NCBI RefSeq assembly: GCF_042453785.1
Contig: NC_091673.1
Span: 11,627,501 to 11,691,500, forward strand
Direction: 5' to 3'
DNA from: Malus domestica
Lineage: Eukaryota; Streptophyta; Magnoliopsida; Rosales; Rosaceae
Length of the DNA stretch: 64,000 nucleotides
The position numbers and the translations under genes are program-made. How positions within the stretch are numbered: the stretch's first letter is position 1; every line of letters begins with the position of its first letter. This document shows positions 32,218-44,525 of this stretch, piece after piece. The notes below the pieces were generated by a model. The model had not been told where the DNA came from, did no database searches, and was given only the letters and a program-made list of their open reading frames with translations.

Positions 32218-35200
32218 TCACACTCTACTTCTGTTTACCGGAAAAGGCCGCGAGGTCACCATCTGAACTTCTAGCTTTGATGGGTCTAGAGATAACTTTT
32301 CCTTAACAAATGCATCCACATCGAACCCACTCTCGCTTTCCATGTCATTGCTATTAGAGGAAGGGCTGATTGGCTCTTCATCGATGCTACTTTCATTTGC
32401 TCCAACTATTGTTCGCAAAGCGTCCTGTCGCATTTCTTTTGAACTCTGGTCCAACCTCAAGATATTCTTTATACGTTCAAGGGCCGGATCTATGATGTCT
32501 AAGAATCCCATAACCCATGAAGCATCGTCTACAACTTCAGTACGCTGTTGCAAGAAGCCAAAAAGAGTGTTCAATGTTGAGGGCCTGAAGCCTTCCAAGA
32601 CTTGCATCCCAAACAAATAGCCTTTTCACGTGTAAGATGCAGTAACCTAGCTAATTAGTGAGTACTAACCTGCTGGAAATAGAGGTCGCGAATTTCCTCT
32701 GCCCGTACAGCGTTTCCTTGATTTTCCTCTAATGATGCCCATGTCATCCATGTGACATAACTCTGAGAATTTATATTGAGGGAGGACCTAAATAATCTCC
32801 TGGCCGCTGATAGGTTACCAACTCTCTGTTCTAGAACTCCCCAAGCCTGCCACACAAACAGATGGTCATTGCCTAAAGCCTTCATAATCACACATGTGGA
32901 TAACGTTGCAATGACATTGATTGATCTATGTTTCATCTTTAAGAATATTGCTTCTTATGTGTCGTTGCTAATCCTTTTGCTAACAATCATGATAGAAAGG
33001 ACGCAAAGGAAGTTTCATTAAAAACTTAGCTGAACATTCTATATAGTATATATAAGATACCAGATACCTAATTACGGTCATTACCTGTAGGCAACGAGCA
33101 GCAGTTTCACTAGTTGAATTAATAGACAATGCTTTTTGATACAATTTCCTTGCTGTCTCTATGTTTCCTTCTTTCCATTCCATCCACCCCCAAGCCTAAA
33201 CATCCGAAGATTTTGCAATCAATGAATTAGTTTTGTGTTAAATTCAATGATGCATGTATACACAAACAAGCCCTGTGATCCTAAAGATACTTCTATCAGG
33301 TTTTATCAGCAAGTAGTCAATGCATAAAAGAGGGAAATCACTTTTCTTTTGTACAAAGAAATTATGATGTTGTATGAAACAAAGATAAAAAAGAATGTCA
33401 TGGTAAGCAACAAGAAGATGCAAGTCACTTTATGCAGGCAACAAAACGCCCAATAAATTAGCGGTATACAAGTCACAGATTCCACTTGTATCAGGTTTAT
33501 GATTTACAATCATTATCTATATTAATTTCAAACATTACCTATACAAGTCACAGACATAATTTATCAGGCCGGTCATATCAACAACAACAACAACAACAAC
33601 AAAGCCTTTTCCCACTAAGTGGGGTCGGCTACGGCCGGTCATATCAAACAAAAAAAATTGCATCAGGTTTATGATTTACAATCAAACTCAGATCTCTGTA
33701 CTGATAAGAGAGTCATACCGTCCACACTGGTTGATGCCTTGGATCCAACTCAGATGCTCTCCTGAACAACTGCCGAGCAAGATTCGCGGTTGAGTTTTTA
33801 TATTCCAATAAAGCAAGGGACTGAAGGAGAACTGGATCCCTTGGATTGAGTGCATGGCCAATCTTTAAAAGCTTTCTTGCCTTGTCAACATTACCTATAT
33901 TAATTTCAAACATTCCCCAAACGTGCCACGCAAACCTATTCTTGGGGCTTGCCTGTATCGATTTCTACAGAGAGGTGGAAAACATCAAAATCAACACCAG
34001 AAACACAGAAAATAAACCGAAACAAAATAACATAGCCCATTTAGTAACTAAATCATTCTAAATTTCTAAGAAAAAATACTGCTGCAAAGTCCTAAGACGA
34101 ACTGATAGACATGCATGACCTATTTGATAATTTACTAATAAAAAATCACCTCGAATAGTTGCCTGGCAGCACGATTATTTTCTTGTTGCATCTCCAACTG
34201 AGCCCATGCCTGCATTGTAAGAATTGGACAAATTAATAGGAGAAAACATTTCAACAGACCAGAAAAGAAATGAAAAGTTACTTTGTCATCGAGAAGCCTG
34301 CGTGCGTGCAAGAAAATGATGACTTACAAGCCAACTGGCACAGCTTTTGGGATTGCACCTAGTGGCCTGGCTGAACAAATACCGAGCCTGCTCATAGCGA
34401 TTTGCTTTAGCTTCCAGCAATGCAAGTGTCTGATATACGTACTCATTCCCGCCACAAAATTTTAGACCTTTAGCAAGCAGATGCCTTGCCTTTTTTATAT
34501 TTCCCTGCTTTAGCTCTAGAACTCCCCACCCATGCCAGGCAGCAATGTGTTTCTTATCAGCAACCGTGGCGGCATCAAATAATTCTCTAGCCCTTCTTAT
34601 GTTTCCCATCTTAGTTTCCAAAACAGCCCAGCACTGTAAAAAACCACCTCAATTAATAAAATCAATCAATCAATCCTAACAAGATCTATTCCCACATATA
34701 GTTCCCAACAAGATTCTTTCGGACGCTTACAAGAAACAACGGAGTGCCTGATTTGTTCATATCCATAAAGAATCAACAACTAAATCATTCACTAATTTAG
34801 GCAGCAACTCCATCTTTCTTAGTGAATGTAAGCGGCTCATCTTAACAAAACCCGAAAACTAACATGCATCAATAGCCATTGGTCATAATCAATGAAGTTC
34901 CAGACATCTATGCTTCCATTTTTCCTAGATGAATAACAAATTGCAGAGAGTTCACTTTGGAAAAACAAAGAAAACCCACCTGCCAAATGTATGGATTTTC
35001 TCCTTGAGTAGCTTGGCACCCTTTCTCATACACAGCTCGAGCTTCCGCGGTCTTCGATTGTTTGCTCAACGCCTTCCCCAATGCCACATAAGCTCTCCCA
35101 TCTTCCGGCCAATAATATATACACTTTCGCAAACCAAAAAACAAATCAAACAGAGCATTACCAATCAAGCACTCCAAAAATATTCAAACTCGCATTTTCA

Positions 35201-35753
35201 CAAACACTTTCCCAAACTCCATATCCATACATACCTTCTCAAGTATCTGCTCCGCTTCCGCATACCGGAAGTTCCTGGTCAAGATCTTAGCTCTGTACAA
35301 CGCCAAGTCCAAGTTCACCGCCAACGGCTTCTCCTTCACGCCCGACTCCGCAGCCTCCGGCTCGAATATCGGCATCTTCTTCGCCAGCTCGGCAAGCCCT
35401 GCGTCGAGGACAGTAGTTGCCGCACCGCCACCATCTCCCTCGCCGGAGACCTCCATCGCCGGCCGGCGAACCACGAGCTCACGTTTCGCGGACTCTGTCT
35501 CCGGCGGGACATCATTACTCTGGCTCTCGGTCGAAACGGTGGCGTTTGCGGGGAGCGGGTCGAGGACAGGGGTGGAGGAGTCCCGGGAAGAGCAGCGGGG
35601 AGGCGGAGGGGCGGGGAGGGAATAGGGGGAGGAGTGGAGGGGCAAAGTGGGGATCCGGAAGGTGAATTTGGAGAGGGGGTTAGGGTTTTGGGAGGCGGAG
35701 AAGAGAGAGAAGTTGGGGGGGTTGGAGGAGGAGGGAGAAGAGAGAAGGTGCAT
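32218..35753 (-). CDS. HCF107: HCF107-like chloroplast RNA-binding HAT/TPR protein
   Basis: Eight exons join in frame: 35753-35235, 35123-34980, 34633-34328, 34209-34150, 33964-33719, 33195-33085, 32846-32670 and 32544-32218 (629 residues). The N-terminus is Ser/Pro-rich without acids, a chloroplast transit peptide, followed by a low-complexity region. From ~145 on come about eleven tandem half-a-TPR repeats with the pattern W..W..LE...GN...AR.LF..A, for example AAWHGWGVLELKQGNIKKAR and AWGVLEQRVGNLSAARRLF. HCF107 in Arabidopsis (close in length) binds the psbH 5' leader, protects processed psbH transcripts and enables PsbH and PsbB accumulation; the Chlamydomonas relative is Mbb1. The acidic C-terminal tail is SESGFDVDAFVKEKLSLD. 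Several exons are absent from single-frame reading and were recovered by splice sites. Confidence 0.93.
33576..33640 (-). mobile_element. Au-like SINE 3' fragment in an HCF107 intron
   Basis: CAACAACAACAA followed by AAGCCTTTTCCCACTAAGTG and GGGTCGGCTA is the reverse complement of the Au SINE 3' end (GCCGACCCCACTTAGTGGG, then TTG repeats). Only the tail end is present. Confidence 0.65.
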
Positions 35754-37565
35754 TTCTGTGACTCTGTCTGTGTGTGTTTTAACGGATTAAACTGTATTGT
35801 ATGATCCACGTTGAAACCGCGAATGTGAGGCGGGTAGAGGAAGAATGCCGTCTGTATAATTACTATTATATCCTTATAGCCGTGGACGTGCGCACTTTTG
35901 GACCCTACACATTTCTCTTGTATTAAAAAAAACAACAAAAACCAAAGTAAAAAAGGTATTTCTTCTCATTTTATTTGGTATTGAAATGATAGGCATGCAT
36001 GTGCTTAGCACATGAGAGTTTAATAGATTTTCACTGGAGTAATAAAAATAAAAAATTTAGAATGACAAATCGGCTCATAGCATGAATTAAGTGAACAAAT
36101 AACAAATGATTTATTATCTGCAAAATTTGGATTTCGAATAATCATGCTAGACAAACTTTGAAGTTTTAGGTGATAAACTGGTATAAAATTCAACTGGCAC
36201 ATTATTTAATTTTAGTTGATCTAAAAAGTTGGATTTCGAATAAAAGTTCAGTGGCAATTTAAGCACATTTCTTACTTGGAATATGAACGATTTTTTTTTT
36301 TTTTTTTTTGTGGCTGGGGAGATTTGAATGAGATTAACGATTCTTGCATTACAAGCTAGTGTTTTTTCAGCAAATGAGCGTTGCGATTTTCAGTAAAGTT
36401 TGTGTGAAGTTACTAGATTATATCATTTTGTTATAGTTTCTTGGGATTTCGTATTCGAAAGGATATTTTAGTCAATTGGAATTTCCAGAAGAGCAATCTC
36501 AAAACTAACGGTCACCGGGTAACAGTTTCCTCCAAGTGAGACGACATGTACTTGAGTTGAGTAGACTGGTCTACATTTTGCCACGTTTCCACTCTTTTTC
36601 CTGGGTTCTGATGAGGACAGATTTGTTATTCTACGTGGAACCCCCTCATTGGTCAGTTTTTTAAAGATCAGATAGCGCATCCGACAAAAACAATCCAAAA
36701 TCTAAACATGCGAGCATGTGTTTTTAGGTAGAACTCTCTGCAGTTCCTTTTCTACATGGCCACATATCAGGAAAGCTCATTGTAATCCGATGAGATCAAA
36801 AAATAGTTCGTCTCATTTTTTTTATAAGAGGCGTTGTATAGGATGACATTGGCAGTGTGTCTTACCTAAGTTTTTTAATGTAGTCGGACTAAGTTTTTCA
36901 ACGTAACCAGACGTATATTACCTATTAGTATCTCTTACATCGCATAAAACGTAGGATCCCTTTTTCTAGATCTCATTTTCTTCCATTTAAAGCATGATCA
37001 GTCATAAAATCAAATTTTAAGGAGTAACCTGTATAAAGCAGGACAGTAGCTCACACAATGTCAAAATATGTGATCAAAATTAGCTGAGCTTGTATGCCAT
37101 AACAAAATAAACAACCAGCTATAAAGCTCGCGTACAGGCAAGAACGATATTAGAGTGAATGGCATCAGTCTGCATTCTGAACAAAAAAAACGTAACGAAT
37201 TCGAGCAAAAAATTCATGAACTTGATGTTTGGCCATCTGCAATTGATCATCACCATCACTTTTTCAAAGAAATAAGATTGTATGAGAAACTAACAGAAAG
37301 CAGCGACTCCCTACGAAATTGTACAAATCCTCAAAAATGAATCACCATGGGAGATTATTATTATTATACCAATGAGCTTTTTTCAGGTAGGGAAAATGTC
37401 AGTACATTTAGATATCAAATCTTTCCTCCAATTTCAATGAAAGAGGAAAGCAAATTAAATTTCTAACCTGATTCTTCATCTTGATTGCTGAGTTGTGTTT
37501 TATAGTTTATTGACCTGCTTCAAATAGCACAAGTCATCCTGTCAAAGACTTCAACCACAAGTCTC
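35754..37565. other. HCF107 promoter side and intergenic DNA
   Basis: The first 150 bp should contain the HCF107 5' leader. The rest is AT-rich with a poly-T tract at 36292-36310 and no supported gene. The 3' UTR of the FIP1-like gene lies at the right edge. Confidence 0.6.
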
Positions 37566-40500
37566 CTAAACAGCCTCTATACCGCCCCACCTCCTCTTTC
37601 GGCTTGGCCTATGTAACTGTGCTTCAGCTGTTTCAACTAGATCAATCTCAGGCTTGGACAACTTGTCTGGCTCTTTTTTCAGGGTGATTGGCTCCTTAAA
37701 ACGCTCCCCACGTTTCTCCATTTTTGCCTTCGTCGCAAGAATCCTTTGGTTGTCATATCCTTCTGCAACCTTGTCCCCACTGGAACCAATTTCTCCACAG
37801 AATGTTCGCCTATTCACATTCTGAGCTGCTGATGAATACTCAGAAGCATGTTTTCCCTGTAAGGGATGTGCCGTCTTGAGGTCTTCTGTCAGAGTCTGGC
37901 CCGCTTCAGCATCCAAATCACCATTTTCAACTGGAAACTTATCGAGCCCTTTTGTATTGTTTTGGTTGCGTCCGACTTTTTGGGTGTTAAATTGGACTGC
38001 CCTCACCTTCTCATATTGACTACAATCCGCTAAGGTTGTCTGCTCACCACCAAACTCTGGATCCATATTTTCCAGCATACCATTGCGAATCAAACTTCCA
38101 CGTTTGTGGCTTCTTACAGACTGCAGCGTAAAGCAAGGAAATGTCACACTTTTGTAAAATATTAGTCAACTAAACAGTAAAACAGACGATTAGAAACATG
38201 CAGCAGAATGAACCACCAACAAATTCCAGCAAGTTCCAAGTATGATGTAAAAGACTTCAAACTAAGGAAATATCACCCAGGCCCTGCAACATCCGTTAAA
38301 ATGTCTTCAAATAGGTGGCAGATGTAAAAGACTAGGTAAATAAAGTGAAGGGACTATTCAATAAGTATCACTTGTGTTCAAAGGACATCTAATCAATCAA
38401 ATCCAGGAGACAGGAACTTTCCTTTTTCCCTTTGATACTGAGATTTGATGTAAGAAACACAAATATTTGATTTTCACATTGAATATTCAGTTGATACTTG
38501 GTAGGAGACTGCCTAACAAGGATTAAGAGCTCTAAATTGTCGGTGCATTGCAGGAATATTCAGACAATAGAAAAGAAAAGTAAAGAGCATGACTGCCAGT
38601 AGGACATTAGCCATAGTTTGAAGTATAAATTAACAGAGCATGGAAATAGCAAAGAGACAAAGGTTGCAACTTTTTGACAGCAAGAAAGAAAGAATCTCAA
38701 TAAATAAAGAATGAAAGACGATAGCTAAATAAGGGAGAATCCCTCCCATTTTCTTCTTCAACTGGGTATGTGCCCAAAAGGAGTCCCACAACTACTGGAA
38801 TTAAAATAATTGCAGACTAATAATGAAATCACATTAACCCAATGGTGTTACAAAGAAGACCAAAGTTTTCAGATCAAATGAACCCTAAAAATCAAAACAC
38901 AAACAAACATGGAAATAAGAACATGAAATTGTACAAAATACATTCTATAAATGAGAGATAAATATGAAAACCACCCAAAACTATAACAGAAGCATGTGAT
39001 GACAGGTAGTGTGGAAAAACAAGCAAATTTGAAAAGAAACAACAACAACAACAAAGCCTTTTCCCACTAAGTGGGGTCGGCTATATGAATCCTAGAACGT
39101 CATTGCGCTCGGTTTTGGAACCTTAAATACTATAGATTCTGTTAACTTGAACAATATCTCAAGTAACACCCATTGTTATCATATGTCATCCAATATAAAA
39201 CACCTATTTTATTCAAATATTTTAGCACCATGTTTTGATTTGCAAGGTGTAAAGCAGTCTCTTTTACTTGTCAACCTCCATGAAATCAACAAGCATGACA
39301 AGCCTACTTTACCCAGAAATTCCTGACAGATAACGAGGAATAGGAAAGTATAGAAGATTCTACAATAATGCCTTAATGATTGACGGGGAACCTTATTCCC
39401 CCAACTTACATGCTTGACACACTGGATATAGAAGGCCATCCTAATGGGAACCAACAATTAAGAACATATAGGCAACACATTACTTAAGAGAGAGGAAAGT
39501 TAAAATACGATATAAGAGGAAAGGAAACAAAAAAATAGAGAAAAGAAGAGAGCAAAAGTGCAATGAGATAGCATTAAAAAGAATAAGAAGGGATTGCTCA
39601 ACTCTTGTCGAGCACTCATATATACAAGTACAATGATACAAGGTTTCACCTTGGGTTCCCCCAACTGTACCTTTCCTTCCCCAACAACCAAGTCAATCGA
39701 ACCTCTGCACCTCAGGGCCGTCCGCTCATGCTTACCGATATACATCTTAGAACTACTATTAATACAGTTAGCACTACTTCCTTTTCTCATCAATTCTAGT
39801 CTATCCTGCTCTGATAGCATATCAACATGCATTGCATCATTGTAGGAACCATATTTAGCATGAAATTTGTCATGTCTTACAAATTTCTGATATGAAAGGG
39901 ATGACTTCTCAGAATACAATTTATCACCACGGCACCTGACAGTTAACTGATCCTCAGTCCAGTGTAGGACTTCAGATCGCTGGTTAGATCTTCTCCACTT
40001 AAATTGATCACTCGGATAAATGATGTCATCAATTTCATCAGCATTATAACGATTATCAAACCAATTACTTTCTTTGAATTCAGCAGAGTATGTTTCTCTA
40101 GCATGTCTCCAATATCTTTCATCAGTTGCTCTTGTGTGAGAAACATCAATTCTTGGTGATAGGGAATCAATCCACCTTCCTTCATCCCCTGCGTATGATT
40201 CTTTGTAAGACTGATCGAACAAATATTGATTTTCTCCATGTCTGCAATATTCATTTTCAATTTTCTCAGACCATGAATCATCCCAATCAAAATTGGGACT
40301 GTCAACATATCCACCCCTTCCCCTGGAGTGTTGTAATTCTCTCCTGAGCCGAGGAAACTGCCTTTCATCAAATTCATCCAAATTATTCGTTCTTTGATCA
40401 GTGAATGAAGCACATTTCCTAAATTTTTCTCCCACAAAGTCATCTTCACGTTTATAACCGAAACGGCCACCACCATGGATGGGTATTTTCTGAAACTGCA

Positions 40501-43500
40501 GTTTCTTGGCATTCCTTCTAAATTGAGCATCCCTTTCTTCAACAGTGTGTGGGGAATAACTGGAATGCCACCCCCTGGACTCCCTGCTCGAGAGAGGACT
40601 CCTCTCCTTAGAGAATCGTGCTCTTCCAAAACGATGCCAATCTCTATCCCTATCTTCACAAAAATACTCCCTTTCATTCCAGTTTTTTCTGAAAAATGGA
40701 TCTAGCTTGTCTTGGATCTTGTGATTACCTTTTCTATCCACATAATTTGTTTTAGCGGTATGAACATGGTTGTCGGCATATCTCCGAGATTCTTTATAAT
40801 CTGAAATATCTTCTCTATCACTACAGCCAAAATCTCGCAGAATTTTTTTCTGTCTGCTATAATTCAATGAGCTATCCCTGTCATAAAGGTCCTCCATTTC
40901 CGAGGTGAGGGAAGCATCATCATCATCATCATCTTTAATGTGAATCTTTGGTTCGACAACACTGTGAAGCCTCCTTTTCTGATGCTTATGCTCCTTTTGA
41001 GCATGACTATTACGTGTGGAATAATTTTTTATATCAACTATTGTTCTCTTGATGCCATTGCTTTTCGAGTTCTCAAAAGATGATGTGACAGGAGTATGAA
41101 TATCTTCTGGATCAAAATGAACACCATTCTTTGATGCTTCAGAATCACTTCCAAAACAGGATGAAGTGGGGCTAAGTTGATCGTCATCACCAAATGATAA
41201 TTGTGCCTCCATCAGGCATTGATCAGCATACAAAGTATCCTTGCCAACACCGTCCCTTGTTTTATTTGCAATTTCAGTAGTCTCCAATGAGACAGCATTC
41301 CCCTGAATTTGGTCATACCCATCCAGAGCAACGACCTGGTTATTTCTTTGATCAGAATCTATTTTCATTGGACAAGTGGCACTGATCCTCGGGGAACACC
41401 TGATGATGTCAAGGAAAACCATATGAATTATGGGTGCCTTCAGAAATTGTAATTAAATTTATATATGGAAATTGGAACCTAATAATTGAATTATTTAGGG
41501 CTCCACATATAACAGAATACAAACCTGTCTGATCTTCTTGTGTTCCCTTCCGGAGTTCCTACCAATAAATCATCTTCTTCGGCAGGAATAATTTGGTTGC
41601 CATTTGCAGTTAATTCTCCATTATCAGATGCCTCATGTGCAGTAAGATTTGTATGGCCCTGTTCCTCACCAGAGTTTGAGGTTTCCTCAGTGCCATCCTG
41701 CACCGCAATCTGCCCAATCAATCAATTAGTGATAACTTAATATAAGGTAGATGCAACAAATCCATCTGACAATTCAAAGTGACAGCCAACCTGTATCACA
41801 ACATCAGAATCCAAACTACGTGGATGCCTACTATCAAAAGATGGTTGGCGTTCAACCATACTATCTTCAACCTGAATTGCTCTTCCTTTTGGCTGAAGAA
41901 ATCAAAAGCCAAGTCATAACCATCTCAACCAAGTTTTCTAAATACAAGAATCAGAGAATAGTAATAAACTGTGACATACTAGTTCCAACTCTCTGAAACT
42001 GGAATCAGAATCTCTAGATGGAGGCGGAGCAAACTTTGTTGGTCCAGCATTGTTCGTTTCTTTATAAATAGTTTCCTGGGAGAATTTCTCATACGCAGAT
42101 CCAGCTTCTTTAGCCTATTTTATGTAAGGAAGATATTAGTGGACATGTCAACACGTAAAATTTGAACAATTGTTATGGTGATATAATGAGATTCTCAAAA
42201 AATTAGAACAAATAACCTGATAAAATTTTGACGCTTTTGAGACAGGGATCCCAAACTGCATAGATGTTAGCCATAGTTGTTCCTGCAATGCATTTTAAGT
42301 ATTAGGATTTTATTTACTCAGAGCTGTGCTAAAGAAAACAAATGAGAACCGGTTGGCCATATCACAAGACTATTAACGGCACAGCCACAAGTACAGCATA
42401 GAAAGTTTCGGGAAAAAACTTTTTCAACCTGCCAGAACATCTAAATGGGATCTAGAAGACTAGAACGGACACTATTTTTACACCATAAATTTCTTTGGGA
42501 TGATAAGCATGGCATTATTTCAGTTACCAGGGAGATGCAGTACTGTTTCCAACAGTCCTCGTTCAAACCGAAATTGAAATAATCTGTTACATCAACTCCA
42601 GGATACTTCCATGGCTTCTCCTCAAATGATTCAATGTTTACATCAAGTATGGTCCTGGAATAAAGAAAACAATGACGCTAATGTGTCATAGTCCAGTTCA
42701 GTATTACTCTAAAACCGTCGTTTTTAAGAAGGTTCAAACTGTAGCCAAAATTCCCAATTATACATAAATTGGGTCTGTCCAATATTTAAAATTTTGTTTG
42801 TAACTTACTAACCTATACCAAGGAAGTCTGAAACCATATCTATTTTGAGCCACCATTCGATTAGGGGGATCACGAATACCACTAATCTGAGAGCTCGACC
42901 CCTTGTGTTGATAGCACATACTATTATCATGGTACTGCACAAAGCACAAAGCACCAAGCATCTATGAATATGAAAAATCGTAATCATCATCTATGAACAT
43001 CTAGTTCTGTAAGCAGAAAGATTTCGATTATACATAAAGATTCCGAATACTTGAACTTTCTGTAACCAAAGATTGAAAATTACTCGTTTCAAGTTAATTT
43101 AGACAAAAAAAAAAAAGATAATACCTTATACTCTTTCGTAGGCGGAAAACCATCATCACCCTCATCCTCATGCTCATCATTCTTCACTCTCCCTCGGCCG
43201 CCATTTGGAAACACTTTGCCCTCACAGTCCTCATCATTCAGCACTATTTTCAGGTCATCCTCGCTATCACTTCCATTGAAGTCCTCATCCTCCTCCAAAG
43301 CCGAAACTTTCTCACCCAACTCCTCGCAGACAGAATCGGGCTTCTTCGAATCGGAGCCAGGACTAGCGTTTTTCGCCTTTCCATTATCATCACTTACATC
43401 TTCTGTGTAAAAGTGAGCGAAGTCTGCTACGCCATTGATGGCCAAACTGGCCTGCGCTTCAACGCCTGCATACAAATCCCCGAAATCATCGTCGAAATCC

Positions 43501-43505
43501 TCCAT
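37566..43505 (-). CDS. FIP1-like polyadenylation factor (FIP1[III]/[V] type)
   Basis: Nine exons join in frame: 43505-43125, 42934-42813, 42654-42528, 42282-42217, 42114-41980, 41892-41791, 41709-41525, 41399-39650 and 38120-37566 (1140 residues). The N-terminus MEDFDDDFGDLYAG and a long acidic stretch are typical of plant FIP1. The Fip1 motif spans about 159-215: RYGFRLPWYRTILDVNIESF, EKPWKYPG, DYFNFGFNEDCWKQYC. The long exon 8 codes a charged, disordered region with RD and RS/RE-like runs. The C-terminus has RPSRKRRWGG. FIP1 tethers poly(A) polymerase to CPSF and binds U-rich RNA in the nucleus. Length and domain order fit Arabidopsis FIPS3/FIPS5-type proteins; which one is uncertain. Intron 8 (39649-38121) holds a SINE fragment. 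Confidence 0.92.
39047..39112 (-). mobile_element. Au-like SINE 3' fragment in a FIP1-like intron
   Basis: CAACAACAACAACAAAGCC, TTTTCCCACTAAGTGGGGTC and GGCTATATGAATCC form the reverse complement of an Au-type SINE 3' region with its TTG-repeat tail. It is the same family as 33576-33640, slightly longer. The 5' tRNA-like half is not evident. Confidence 0.7.
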
Positions 43506-44525
43506 AATTTACAAACCCTGGAATTGAAGAGGGAAAACTGTGCTAGGGTTTTGCCTGACGGTGATGGAAAACCGCCATTGGCGACGAAATGATAAGCTTT
43601 GGATGCTTTGATGAACAAAAGACTGGAGCTTGAAGTGCTTTCTGTGACTTAAACCCCCCCTTAAACCCTGAATCCCTAAAACCCTAGTACGGCCAATTAT
43701 TATTTATAGTTATTTTCCTTTTATGGGCTCCTACAAATTTTGGCCCGCCTAAAATAACAAGCCTCATCATCTAAGCAAATTGCTAATACATGTTTATACG
43801 GTGCTCAAGCCAACAGTACTACTCACAATCAAGATGGCAAGGAAGATGCAAATAAACTCTAATGTCCGACACGACATTATCCGTAAAGATCTATTCTTTC
43901 TTGTAAAAGAAATGGATTTATTCGTTTTCAATACGACTCTATAAGCTTTAATCTGAACACGCTGTTTTCGTTCAGCAACGCGTCGTGTACGACTCTTTCA
44001 TAAATTATAAAGATAACCTTTATGTCTTCTACTTTCATTATAACGCAGTCAAATATACCATTACAATTACGCCTTTTGTTTCCATTATATCACGGTCAAA
44101 CATATCACTAAATATATCTTGAATTTTAAGATGGATTTGGTTTTCATTGTGTTCTCACACAATAGTAACTAACCAAAGTTTAACTCTAATTTTTCATTTT
44201 TATATACAACGATATTTTATACTAATAGATTAAAGTTTTTGATTAAATCGCAAAACAAACCCATCATAATAATGTTTAAAAGAAACTTGTCATCCCACAA
44301 ACGTCAAACCTAAAAAATCTCAACGGTTCATTGCCCACTATTTGTGCAAGTTGAGGATAGTTTCGAAGATAAGTAGCAGTGAATACTGAACCGTTGGTCC
44401 GTTTTTCTAAAAAAAATTCCACTTCATTTGCACCAAAAATATATCGATTTCTTATTATACTCTGCTCACACAAAATTGAACTACCTACTCGAAGATTAAG
44501 AGTATTACACTTTCAAGCCAACGAA
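43506..44525. other. Intergenic, FIP1-like promoter side
   Basis: About 1 kb between the OB-fold gene's stop codon and the FIP1-like start. It should hold the FIP1-like 5' leader and promoter and the OB-fold gene's 3' UTR. No other gene is seen. Confidence 0.6.

Noticed and set aside
35336-35938. 200-codon minus-strand and 291-codon plus-strand frames over HCF107 exon 1
   Set aside because: Both are out-of-frame readings of the GC-rich transit-peptide exon; the HCF107 frame explains the region.
36468-36698. 76-codon minus-strand frame downstream of HCF107's promoter side
   Set aside because: Isolated, low-complexity flanks, no domain; likely chance.
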